A DNA stretch of 48,718 nucleotides. It comes from Porphyromonadaceae bacterium (GTDB lineage Bacteria; Bacteroidota; Bacteroidia; Bacteroidales; Dysgonomonadaceae). The stretch spans positions 1 through 48,718 of the forward strand of contig JALHIE010000032.1 in assembly GCA_022840285.1 (NCBI GenBank), written 5' to 3'. Below, one piece after another: positions 36,070-43,847 of the stretch. The notes below the pieces were generated by a model that had not been told where the DNA came from, ran no database searches, and was given only the letters and a program-made list of their open reading frames with translations. The position numbers were made by a program, and so were the translations under genes. Each line of letters opens with the position of its first letter. Position 1 is the first letter of the stretch.

Positions 36070-36714
36070 CTACTCTGAACCGCCGGGTACGTTTAATTGT
36101 GCACTTTCCGCCGGCTGGATGTTACATATCATGTTTAAATTGATGTTGATCATTTCGTCTACCTTGAGCATACCCATCATTTGCACGGGAGGTTTCAGCC
36201 CGAAGTCACGAATATTTATATGTTTTTCAACGTCAAAAATGTATCTCGTACCGTTTTTTTCGGTTTTAATGGGGAATTGGTATTTTTTTGTAACTCCCGT
36301 AATGGTCACATCTACGACGGCCATGCCTGTATTTGAATTTGAGCTTTCAGGTAAGTCTATGTAATTCAATTGGATATCCATTGTCGGATATTCATCGGAC
36401 TTCAACAGTTTATAAAAATCCCTCAGGGCCATCTTGTTGCTTGAGGTAAAGCTTTTTACCGGTACGGTAAGCCGGTTTTCGCTCAAGTAAAGTTTCTTAT
36501 TGCTTTGCGATGCAGTGATGATCATGTTCTTTTGAATGAAGTTTTCACTGCTTTGGGTAAGGGTGAAATTAACAATATTCGAGCTGCCGTTTATCGATAA
36601 ACTGCTGTTTTTATTCACGTCTACAGCTATCACAGCCGAAGATGTCTGCGCGTTAACAACCCCTGAGGTCAGGAAGCCAGCAAGTAGGAATGAAAATAAA
36701 GCTTTCATTGTCAA
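36070..36714 (-). CDS. YceI-like periplasmic protein (first copy)
   Basis: 214 residues with a signal peptide ending NAQ. The rest is a YceI-like lipocalin barrel: VDVNKNSSLSINGSSNIVNF, KSFTSSNKMALRDFYKLLKS, MAVVDVTITGVTKKYQFPIK and INIRDFGLKPPVQMMGMLKV. YceI proteins bind isoprenoid or amide lipids in a tubular cavity; no enzyme activity is expected. It is the third gene of a minus-strand group: YceI (38168-38758), beta-barrel protein (36777-38123) and this one. A hairpin at 36735-36765 lies between the barrel gene and this gene and may lower its expression. Confidence 0.8.
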   Translation of the reverse strand: MTMKALFSFLLAGFLTSGVVNAQTSSAVIAVDVNKNSSLSINGSSNIVNFTLTQSSENFIQKNMIITASQSNKKLYLSENRLTVPVKSFTSSNKMALRDFYKLLKSDEYPTMDIQLNYIDLPESSNSNTGMAVVDVTITGVTKKYQFPIKTEKNGTRYIFDVEKHINIRDFGLKPPVQMMGMLKVDEMININLNMICNIQPAESAQLNVPGGSE

Positions 36715-36734
36715 TTTTATTTTTTTTAAAAATA

Positions 36735-36765
36735 AACCAAACCGGTACCAATTGACCGGCTTGGT
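36735..36765 (-). terminator. Hairpin between the barrel and YceI genes
   Basis: Arms 36735-36745 and 36755-36765 pair over 11 bp with one or two wobble positions. On the minus strand it is followed by TTTATTTTTAAAA. It may be a partial terminator after the barrel gene. Confidence 0.6.
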
Positions 36766-36776
36766 CTTTATTGTTC

Positions 36777-38123
36777 TTAAAATGCTATGGATCCCTGCAA
36801 AGTCAATCCGTTGAACTCCGCCCCGTCTTGTATCGATCTAGTGGGAAATCCGTTGTATTTCTGGTTTACATATTCAATTTTAGCCATAACGTTTTTTGTC
36901 ATGTACCATCCGGCTGCAATGGCTACGCGATTTATATCCACTTCGTAATGATTGGGTTCACCCTGTGCGGCCCCCATATCTGCTTTCATTGTGTTATAAC
37001 GGGCACCTACATAAAAATCTTCGTCGGCTCCGAAACGCACAACCAAATCCGTAACAAACTGATTGGACTTTCTCACATCAGGCTCGTTAGCACCTCTCCC
37101 ACCTGCATTCTCCAGTGTTGTAAATGATTCGAGTGAAAACCCCTGAACAGGAGAAAACTTCAAAAACAAGTTACCCATTACAGCGGCTACCTTGTCTCCA
37201 AAACCGGGGTTGAAACGTCCGTTTGTGAAATTGGCATTGGATATGGGGGCATTGTACATTACACCGTAGTAGTTTGAACCGGTACGATCTCCTCCAAACA
37301 ATGTATTTCTTACGGATCCGGCCGTGTAATATCCCGATGCGCTGGCGCGTAGCCTGAATCGGTTGTTGATTTGTTTGTCGTAAGCCAGTTTCCCAACCCA
37401 GGCAGGATTATGTACACCGTTTGAATAGTTGGTTTGAGCACGTGTAGTGTCAATTTTTGTCAGATCGTTGTTGAGTTTGCCGTTGGTTACAGCTCCTACA
37501 AGAATAAAATCTCCGACGTGCACATCGACCTCGGCACCAATTTCGGTGGCAAACTCATCCATGATGTGGTTTTCCATAAAGGGGTTGTAAAATGTCAGGC
37601 CACCATCGGAACGACGAAAATGAGCGTCACCGTAGTTTACATCAAACTGGCCTACTTTAATGGTGGTGTATCTCATGATTTCATCCACAAAATCCCAGGG
37701 GAGGAACTCCATTTTTTCAAATTGAAGAAAACCACCCTTTACCCACGTTTCGTTGTGATGCCTTGAAGCCAGGTAAAGTTCAAAGTTCAGGTAAATTCCA
37801 TCGGATAAGTTTGACTTGATGTAAAGATTAGCCTGAGGCAAGCCAAAACCGCTGGTCAAGGGAACCAGCGAGTTAGCCGCAGGATTTGCATAATCGTAAC
37901 TGTACCCACTTTCTCTTGTTACAGCATTGCTGTGATCGAGCATGGAGAACGGAAGTGTCAAAGCACCGCCTAACTGTACATTGAAACCTTTAAATTCGGT
38001 CTCGGTTTTTGGCGTTTCAAAGACGTTGATCCCATCTTTGTTTGTAGGACGCAATTGAGCGAACATCATGCCCGAAGCTAACAGGGTAGCTGCCAGAAGT
38101 AAACCTCTCTGTTTCATTTTCAT
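36777..38123 (-). CDS. Outer-membrane beta-barrel (porin-like) protein
   Basis: 448 residues with a signal peptide (MKMKQRGLLLAATLLASGMMFAQ) and many alternating amphipathic strands: GIYLNFELYLASRHH, TTIKVGQFDVNYGDAHFRRS, RLRASASGYYTAG, FYVGARYNTMKAD and VMAKIEYVNQKYNGFPTRS, ending in the C-terminal aromatic strand LTLQGSIAF. The layout resembles phosphate-selective porin O/P-type barrels, but the substrate is not known. It lies between two YceI genes, which suggests a joint role in handling a lipid or hydrophobic compound at the outer membrane. Confidence 0.82.
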   Translation of the reverse strand: MKMKQRGLLLAATLLASGMMFAQLRPTNKDGINVFETPKTETEFKGFNVQLGGALTLPFSMLDHSNAVTRESGYSYDYANPAANSLVPLTSGFGLPQANLYIKSNLSDGIYLNFELYLASRHHNETWVKGGFLQFEKMEFLPWDFVDEIMRYTTIKVGQFDVNYGDAHFRRSDGGLTFYNPFMENHIMDEFATEIGAEVDVHVGDFILVGAVTNGKLNNDLTKIDTTRAQTNYSNGVHNPAWVGKLAYDKQINNRFRLRASASGYYTAGSVRNTLFGGDRTGSNYYGVMYNAPISNANFTNGRFNPGFGDKVAAVMGNLFLKFSPVQGFSLESFTTLENAGGRGANEPDVRKSNQFVTDLVVRFGADEDFYVGARYNTMKADMGAAQGEPNHYEVDINRVAIAAGWYMTKNVMAKIEYVNQKYNGFPTRSIQDGAEFNGLTLQGSIAF

Positions 38124-38167
38124 TAGTTTTCTTTAGTTTTAATATAGAGTGAGTAATTTGGATGTTT

Positions 38168-38758
38168 TTAGTTGAATTGAACAACGGGCCCTTCAAAAGT
38201 TACGTTGTATTTGACCGTAACCTGATCGCCGACTTTCATCACTCCCAACATTGCCGTAGGAGCTTTCATTTTGTAGTCGCTCATTTTAATGGGTAAACTG
38301 CCTTCGAAAGTATACGTTCCCGGTTTTACCTCTTTGCCATTAGCCTCAAGAGTAACTGTTTTTGATGTGCCAGCCATCGCGAGGGTACCACCAACCGTTA
38401 CGTTGATTTCAGACCCATTCGTTGTCATGGATTTCACTTCAGTCATTTTAAAACTGATAACTGGATTTTTAGGTTCGTTAAATGTTTCATGCGTTTTTTT
38501 GTCCATCAATTTTTCCCCGTTGACTATTGACTTTACAGGAACGTTCACATTAAGAACCGTGGCTTTGTTGTTTGAAACAGTCAATTCACCCGATGCCTGA
38601 GTAGAGGTGGTTGTGTATGGGTGAACATTGGTTGTTCCGGATATAGTAATGGTTGATGACTTGATTTTCAATGTTTGTGCTTTAACCGTTGTGCCTATTA
38701 AAACAAAACTGAATGCGATCAGCACGGTTGGAAATTTGAATAAAAAATTACTTTTCAT
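38168..38758 (-). CDS. YceI-family protein (second copy, first gene of the operon)
   Basis: 196 residues with a signal peptide ending VKAQ and a complete YceI domain: IKSSTITISGTTNVHPYT, VPVKSIVNGEKLMDKKTHET, PVISFKMTEVKSM and GSLPIKMSDYKMKAPTAMLG. It is only distantly similar to the copy at 36070-36714, so this is not a recent duplication. It is the first gene of the group and has about 260 bp of upstream sequence with palindromic repeats, so it is probably the regulated entry point. Confidence 0.9.
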   Translation of the reverse strand: MKSNFLFKFPTVLIAFSFVLIGTTVKAQTLKIKSSTITISGTTNVHPYTTTSTQASGELTVSNNKATVLNVNVPVKSIVNGEKLMDKKTHETFNEPKNPVISFKMTEVKSMTTNGSEINVTVGGTLAMAGTSKTVTLEANGKEVKPGTYTFEGSLPIKMSDYKMKAPTAMLGVMKVGDQVTVKYNVTFEGPVVQFN

Positions 38759-38932
38759 TGTTTCTGTTTTATTATTAAAAAGTTTGTAAATGGTTAATGT
38801 TTAGTTATACTATAGTTTAAGTAGGAATATATTTGTCAATTCATCTCATTCAGACGTTTAACTTAAAATAGCCGAGAAGTCGGTCAGATTTTTTAGACAA
38901 GCCTGTTTACTTACTCTTTCTTGTTTGGATAA

Positions 38933-38957
38933 ACTAATCCTATAGGATTAGTAGGAT
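38933..38957. promoter_or_regulatory. 20-bp perfect palindrome, probable Rrf2 operator (site A)
   Basis: ACTAATCCTATAGGATTAGT at 38933-38952 is its own reverse complement. It is followed by AGGAT, an extra half-site-like element. The 22-base segment 38936-38957 recurs at 38986-39007 with 20 matches. It lies about 175 bp upstream of the YceI gene start and downstream of the rrf2 gene. Confidence 0.8.
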
Positions 38958-38985
38958 AACGCGTGAAAAAAAGCAATACCAATTC

Positions 38986-39007
38986 AATCCTATAGGTTTA
39001 GTGGGAT
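38986..39007. promoter_or_regulatory. Second copy of the operator-like element (site B)
   Basis: It matches the site A segment at 20 of 22 positions (changes at positions 12 and 18) and keeps the core CCTATAGG. The copies start exactly 50 bp apart, so they lie on nearly the same helix face, as expected for cooperative binding of a dimeric regulator. It ends 14 bp from the rrf2 stop codon. Confidence 0.75.
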
Positions 39008-39021
39008 ATGATTTAAAAAAA

Positions 39022-39453
39022 TTATTCACAAATTTCAGGACAATCATATTTAGTTTCTTTTATAATCTGCTCAAGTGTTTTAGCTGAAAGAATTTCAATT
39101 ATCTGATGACGAAATTGTTTCCAGTAGTTATTGGCTGTACATTGGTGTGTGGCCCTTTCGCAAAAACTTCTGTTCTTCACACATTCTATTATCACTATTT
39201 GCTCAAAAGCGGTGTAAATATCCAACATTGTTATTTTGTCGACTGGTCGGGCCAGCATATAACCACTTCCTCGTCCTTTTGTATTTGAAATCAATCCTTT
39301 CAGTTTGAGGGCACTTATGATGTAATCCAAATATTTCACAGAAATATTTTGATTTTTGGCAATATCTTTTTGCAATATGCCTGTTGGTTCTTTACAACAA
39401 GCAATTTCGATCATTGTTCTGAGTCCGTACCGTATTTTTGAATTGATTTTCAT
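39022..39453 (-). CDS. Rrf2-family transcription regulator with three-cysteine motif
   Basis: A 143-residue regulator. The N-terminal winged helix covers about 1-70 (SKIRYGLRTMIEIACCK; ISVKYLDYIISALKLKGLI; RGSGYMLARPVDKITMLDIY). The family's cysteine motif is C91-x6-C98-x6-C105 (ECVKNRSFCERATHQC), so Fe-S binding and redox or nitric oxide sensing are likely, as in IscR and NsrR, although the spacing differs slightly from those. It is transcribed toward the YceI operon, and palindromic elements lie in the gap between them, so it probably controls that operon and may form part of it. Confidence 0.92.
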   Translation of the reverse strand: MKINSKIRYGLRTMIEIACCKEPTGILQKDIAKNQNISVKYLDYIISALKLKGLISNTKGRGSGYMLARPVDKITMLDIYTAFEQIVIIECVKNRSFCERATHQCTANNYWKQFRHQIIEILSAKTLEQIIKETKYDCPEICE

Positions 39454-39612
39454 TCTCTATGAAAAACTTTACAAATATAATGCAATTTTTTGTACCGGAG
39501 TGTTATCCGGGGGATTTTTAGAAAAAATTGTTTCCATCGAGTCTTTGTCCGTATCCAACAGTTGAAAGGATGATTGCTATAACACAAATGCATCTGTTGC
39601 TCAGGTTAATCT

Positions 39613-41043
39613 TCAGAAAATGGTCTGCTGCAGAACATAGGCTCCTGCCCCAAACGTGTACCCGATAAGTGCGATGAGCGAAATGCGTTTCAGGTACCAG
39701 CCAAACGGTACTTTTTCCAGTCCCATAAAAACTACACCGGCAGCAGACCCGATGATAAGGATGCTCCCGCCAACTCCTGCGCAATAGGCGAGAAAATGCC
39801 AAAAAACGCCGTCTTCCACGAAATTTTGCATAAAGGTCGGATCGGTCATCGTACTCACAGTTGCCGGATCCAACACCGGGTACATACCGATAGCCGCCGC
39901 AACCAAGGGGACGTTATCAACAACGGCAGACAACAATCCGATGGCGTAGGCCTGAGCATAGACGTTGGGTAGGTGTTGCGCCATAAAGGCGGATGATTGC
40001 TGAAGAATTCCTGCACTTTGAAGAGCGTCAACTGCCAGCAAAATTCCCAGAAAAAACATTAAGGTAGAAAAATCGATTCGCCCCAGTACTTTTGAAACAC
40101 GAAGTTTTAAATTTTCGTTTAGCTGGTTTTTTTGGTTGTACAGAATTTCGGTATAAATCCACAATAAGCTTACACCCAGTAATAAACCTATGAAAGGCGG
40201 CAGGTGGGTAACTCCCTTGAATACGGGAGACAGTACCAGGATGGAAACCCCGAAAATCAATATTCCCAGCCGGTCTTTTTTTTGTATGTGGAGCAAGAAT
40301 TCGGCGTTTTCTTTTTCTTTCGTTTGGGAAATTTTTTCCTCCTGGATATTGCCTTTTAATAAAAACTGTGCCACAAAAACCGGAGCTACCATGGATACAA
40401 GGCTAGGAAAGAATAGCTGAGGTATGATAGCGGCAGTGATGTTTCCCTTAACCCATAACATGATGGTAGTGACGTCACCGATAGGAGACCAGGCTCCGCC
40501 GCTGTTGGCCGCAATAACAATGATGCTGCCGAAAAGCCATCGTTCACGAGGTTCACTGATAATTCGACGGGTTAGCATAATCATAACAATGGTTGTGGTC
40601 AGGTTGTCGAGAACGGCAGACATGAAAAACGTGATGAAGCTGATCAGCCAGAGCAATTGGCGTTTTTTTCGTGTGGTAATTTTTTCTGTTATATAAGTGA
40701 ATCCGCCGTGAACGTCAATGAGCTCCACAATGGTCATAGCGGCAAGCAGAAAGAATAACATTTCACTGATATCGCCGATGCTTTCCAGGATCTGGTGATC
40801 AATTACAAAGTGACGTACCTGAATTCCAAAAGCGTGGTGTTGAAGTTCAGGATGTGAATGGATATAGTGGTTGAAAGCATCGGGAGAGACACTGAGAACG
40901 GTACTGGGGGCCAAATACACGTAAATTACCCACAAAAGTGTACCGATCAGTAGAGCAACGCTGGCTTTGTTAACCTTTATAGTATGTTCCATCGCAATGA
41001 AAAGGTAACCTGCGATGAAGAGGAGGATCATTGCATAAATCAT
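39613..41043 (-). CDS. nhaD: NhaD-type sodium/proton antiporter
   Basis: A 476-residue membrane protein of the ion transporter superfamily with about 12 hydrophobic segments. Typical parts are SAVLDNLTTTIVMIMLTRRI, ANSGGAWSPIGDVTTIMLWV, the later repeat AVVDNVPLVAAAIGMY and GVGGSILIIGSAAGVVFMG. The DNxT and DNVP motifs carry the ion-binding aspartates. A histidine-rich loop (HYIHSHPELQHH, near 64-75) lies before the core; its role is unknown. A CAAAGTTA box at 41070-41077 (TAACTTTG on the minus strand) is a probable -7 element. Members extrude Na+ in exchange for protons. Confidence 0.93.
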   Translation of the reverse strand: MIYAMILLFIAGYLFIAMEHTIKVNKASVALLIGTLLWVIYVYLAPSTVLSVSPDAFNHYIHSHPELQHHAFGIQVRHFVIDHQILESIGDISEMLFFLLAAMTIVELIDVHGGFTYITEKITTRKKRQLLWLISFITFFMSAVLDNLTTTIVMIMLTRRIISEPRERWLFGSIIVIAANSGGAWSPIGDVTTIMLWVKGNITAAIIPQLFFPSLVSMVAPVFVAQFLLKGNIQEEKISQTKEKENAEFLLHIQKKDRLGILIFGVSILVLSPVFKGVTHLPPFIGLLLGVSLLWIYTEILYNQKNQLNENLKLRVSKVLGRIDFSTLMFFLGILLAVDALQSAGILQQSSAFMAQHLPNVYAQAYAIGLLSAVVDNVPLVAAAIGMYPVLDPATVSTMTDPTFMQNFVEDGVFWHFLAYCAGVGGSILIIGSAAGVVFMGLEKVPFGWYLKRISLIALIGYTFGAGAYVLQQTIF

Positions 41044-41111
41044 GCTGTAGTTTTATAAAAAAAATCGTGCAAAGTTAACCATTAAATCGAAAAATAATTG
41101 GGTTGTTTTAC

Positions 41112-41145
41112 AAAAAAAAAGAAACCCCTCGTTGCGAACGAGGGG
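41112..41145 (-). terminator. Intrinsic terminator of the glycogen operon
   Basis: A perfect 9-bp GC-rich stem (41125-41133 with 41137-41145) with a 3-nt loop, followed on the minus strand by TTTC and nine T. It lies 9 bp after the GH57 stop codon and separates the glycogen operon from nhaD. Confidence 0.92.
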
Positions 41146-41154
41146 CGATCGGGT

Positions 41155-42483
41155 TTATTTTCTGGGTGCCCTTTCCACTAATTTTTCTTCATTCTCTGTC
41201 AGCACTTTCTTCAGTTCGGACTGGAGTTTCTTGATTTCACGTTCCTGATTATGAATGGTAGTGAGGAGTGAGTTTAATTCTTCATTGTCCACTGAATCAG
41301 GAAATTGAGCTTTTACCCGGTCGATAAAATCGCTTAATACATTCATGTAATTGTTGAACGCGTCGTAGGGCGATTGGTAGGGACTGAATTTACTGTGCAT
41401 GGATCCGTCGTAAAAATGCTTGGTAGACATGTAATAGAAATGATCGCTCGATTGCAGGTATTGCCAGTCTTTCTTCAAGCGCCTGTCGTTGGCCAGCCGG
41501 ATTCTCTCACTGATCTCGTAGAGGGTGTTGAAAGCGCTTTTTTGAAGTTTGTTTCCCAGCCATCGGCTTAAATCACGCTCTTCATCCGACCAGGAAATAG
41601 CCAGGGGAACTGATACGGTGCCCACCGGTTTATGGGTATCCATAATTTGACTGGGAGTGGAAAACTCAATGCCTTTATCGAAAGCAAATTTAGGTAGCGC
41701 TTTCATAAATTCAAATATTCCCGAATGAGCCGGTTGAAGGTTCCCGAACGTTTCGTAATTCATGAAAATATTGAAGACTTCTTCCTGCGGTGAGGTCGCT
41801 GCAATCCACGATATGTATTTTTCCGCCGTTAAGGGATATTCTTTCCAGGTATAATCAGAAAACCGCAACGAAATGTCGTCGCTGAACTGTGCGTTACGCA
41901 ACAACAGTTTCATGTTGGGTTGATTTTCGGATTGGTACACGTAGTTGGGGCTTCGCCAGGATAGGATGAGTTTAGCTCCTTCCGAAACCATTTTAGTGTA
42001 GCCCATGTTATAAGCCATCTCAGCGATATCGTCAGAGAAAATCATTTCCGTGTTTCGTAACACTTTTGGCTTCTGATCGAAAAGCAATTTGATCTTTTGC
42101 GTCTGTTGCTGTACCTGACTTTGAAATTCTACTGGATCGATCATACTCGAAAGCGAGTGTGAGTATGTTTCGGCTAAAAACTCAACCGCACCGGTTCTGC
42201 TCAACTCTTTCAGTCCATCGATTACCTCCGGAGCATACACTTCCATTTGGTCAAGAGCTACTCCCGAGACCGATATGGCAAACTTAAACTTCCCCTTGTA
42301 GGTGTTGATTAAATCGAGCAACATACGGTTTGCAGGGATGAAAGACCGGGCAGCTATCTGTTGCATGATGTCTTCGTTGGAATAATCATCGTAGTAATAA
42401 TGGTCCCTTCCGATGTTGAAAAAACGGTATCTTTTTAACCGGTACGGTTGATGAATTTGAAAATAAAAGCAAATTGTTTTCAT
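41155..42483 (-). CDS. GH57 glycoside hydrolase (alpha-amylase type) with altered catalytic-site motif
   Basis: A 442-residue protein. GH57 motifs are seen in order: FQIHQPYR (H11-Q-P), AETYSHSL (near 104-111), LRNTEMIFSDD with the expected nucleophile E146, then FMNYETFGNLQP. In the relatives I know, the last motif reads DYETFGEHQ, where the Asp is the acid/base; here it is N242 and GEH is GNL. The C-terminal 60 residues form a coiled coil ending ENEEKLVERAPRK. Last gene of the glycogen operon: debranching enzyme, glycosyltransferase, GH57. The enzyme would normally act on alpha-glucans; loss of the acid/base would make it a non-hydrolysing partner. Confidence 0.9.
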   Translation of the reverse strand: MKTICFYFQIHQPYRLKRYRFFNIGRDHYYYDDYSNEDIMQQIAARSFIPANRMLLDLINTYKGKFKFAISVSGVALDQMEVYAPEVIDGLKELSRTGAVEFLAETYSHSLSSMIDPVEFQSQVQQQTQKIKLLFDQKPKVLRNTEMIFSDDIAEMAYNMGYTKMVSEGAKLILSWRSPNYVYQSENQPNMKLLLRNAQFSDDISLRFSDYTWKEYPLTAEKYISWIAATSPQEEVFNIFMNYETFGNLQPAHSGIFEFMKALPKFAFDKGIEFSTPSQIMDTHKPVGTVSVPLAISWSDEERDLSRWLGNKLQKSAFNTLYEISERIRLANDRRLKKDWQYLQSSDHFYYMSTKHFYDGSMHSKFSPYQSPYDAFNNYMNVLSDFIDRVKAQFPDSVDNEELNSLLTTIHNQEREIKKLQSELKKVLTENEEKLVERAPRK

Positions 42484-42522
42484 ATTTTTTTAGACTGTTA
42501 GATTTTCTCTGTCTTCTGGTCT

Positions 42523-43779
42523 TCACACCAGGCTGTCGTATATAGCCCGGATTTTCTTTCCGGCATCCTCCCAAACAATACTGTCCACTTCTCGTTTTCC
42601 CTCCTCTTTCAGAAATTCAGCCATGCCGGGATACGTACAGATTGAATACATAGCGTCCGCCATAGCGTCAACGTCCCAGTAGTCGGTTTTAATGACGTTA
42701 TTCAAGATCTCTGCACAACCCGACTGGTAGGAGATTATACTTGGTACGCCGCACTGCATGGCTTCAAGCGGAGAAATGCCAAAAGGTTCTGATACCGAGG
42801 GCATAACATAAACATCGCTCGATTTCAGCATCTCATAAACCTGTTCGCCGCGGAGGAATCCGGTGAAGTGGAACCTGTCGGCAATCCCCCGGTCGGCTGC
42901 CAGGCGTATCATCTGGTTCATCATGTCGCCGCTCCCTGCCATCACGAACCGGATGTGCTTGGTCTTTCTGAGAACTTGTGTGGCTGCATCTACAAAGAAT
43001 TCAGGACCTTTCTGCATGGTGATCCGTCCCAGGAAAGTAATGACTTTTTCCTTTACACCCGATATCCGTTCAATTGCTTCAATCTCCGGGCTTAAAGGCT
43101 CTACGGCGTTGTGAACGGTGGATACTTTCCATTCGGGTTGGTGATAGTTTTCAATGACGGTTTTACGGGTAAGGTTGCTTACACAGATAATGTGGTCGCA
43201 GTGATCCATTCCGTTCTTCTCGATTTCGTAAACGGTAGGATTTGGTTTGCCGCGGCTGCGGTCGAACTCCGTTGCGTGTACGTGGATAACCAGGGGTTTT
43301 CCGCTTACGCTTTTTGCGTGCAGGCCGGAGGAATAGGTGAGCCAGTCGTGGGCGTGGATAATATCGTATTTGTACGTCCGGGCAATAACACCCGTAACGA
43401 TGGAGTAGTTGTTGGTCTCCTCCAGGATGTTATTCGGGTATCTTCCGGAGAACTCCAGACATCCCAGATCGTTGGTTTTCATGTAGTTGAAGTCGGCATA
43501 AATGTTGTCGCGCATCCAGAAATATTCCTCGGGATTCATGTATTTCTCGAGTCTTGACTTAGCGGTTTCCCAGCTGACGTCGCGCCACACGACGGGAGTA
43601 TTGTTACAGCCTATTATCTTCAGAAAACTTTGGTCTTCGTCACCCCAGGGCTTAGGAATGACAAACAGGATCTCCATATCTTCCTGCTTGGCCATACCCT
43701 TGGTCAATCCATAACTTGCGGTTCCAAGGCCACCCAGTATATGAGGCGGAAATTCCCACCCTAACATCAACGCTTTCAT
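42523..43779 (-). CDS. GT4-family glycosyltransferase (glycogen synthase-like)
   Basis: 418 residues, GT-B fold. The N-terminal domain starts MLGWEFPPHILGGLGTASYG (glycine-rich donor loop) and contains IIHAHDWLTYSSGLHAKSV. The C-terminal domain has VITFLGRITMQKGPEFF and the nucleotide-sugar motif SVSEPFGISPLEAMQCGVPS with the conserved Glu pair of GT4 retaining enzymes. It lies between the debranching enzyme gene (68 bp) and the GH57 gene (39 bp), so its likely job is glucan elongation from UDP- or ADP-glucose, as known for this Bacteroidetes cluster; the donor is not shown by sequence. Confidence 0.9.
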   Translation of the reverse strand: MKALMLGWEFPPHILGGLGTASYGLTKGMAKQEDMEILFVIPKPWGDEDQSFLKIIGCNNTPVVWRDVSWETAKSRLEKYMNPEEYFWMRDNIYADFNYMKTNDLGCLEFSGRYPNNILEETNNYSIVTGVIARTYKYDIIHAHDWLTYSSGLHAKSVSGKPLVIHVHATEFDRSRGKPNPTVYEIEKNGMDHCDHIICVSNLTRKTVIENYHQPEWKVSTVHNAVEPLSPEIEAIERISGVKEKVITFLGRITMQKGPEFFVDAATQVLRKTKHIRFVMAGSGDMMNQMIRLAADRGIADRFHFTGFLRGEQVYEMLKSSDVYVMPSVSEPFGISPLEAMQCGVPSIISYQSGCAEILNNVIKTDYWDVDAMADAMYSICTYPGMAEFLKEEGKREVDSIVWEDAGKKIRAIYDSLV

Positions 43780-43847
43780 TCTATCCTGTTTTATATTCTG
43801 TTGTAGTTCAATAGTTATTCAGTTGCATTCATCGTTTTTCGCAAGAA

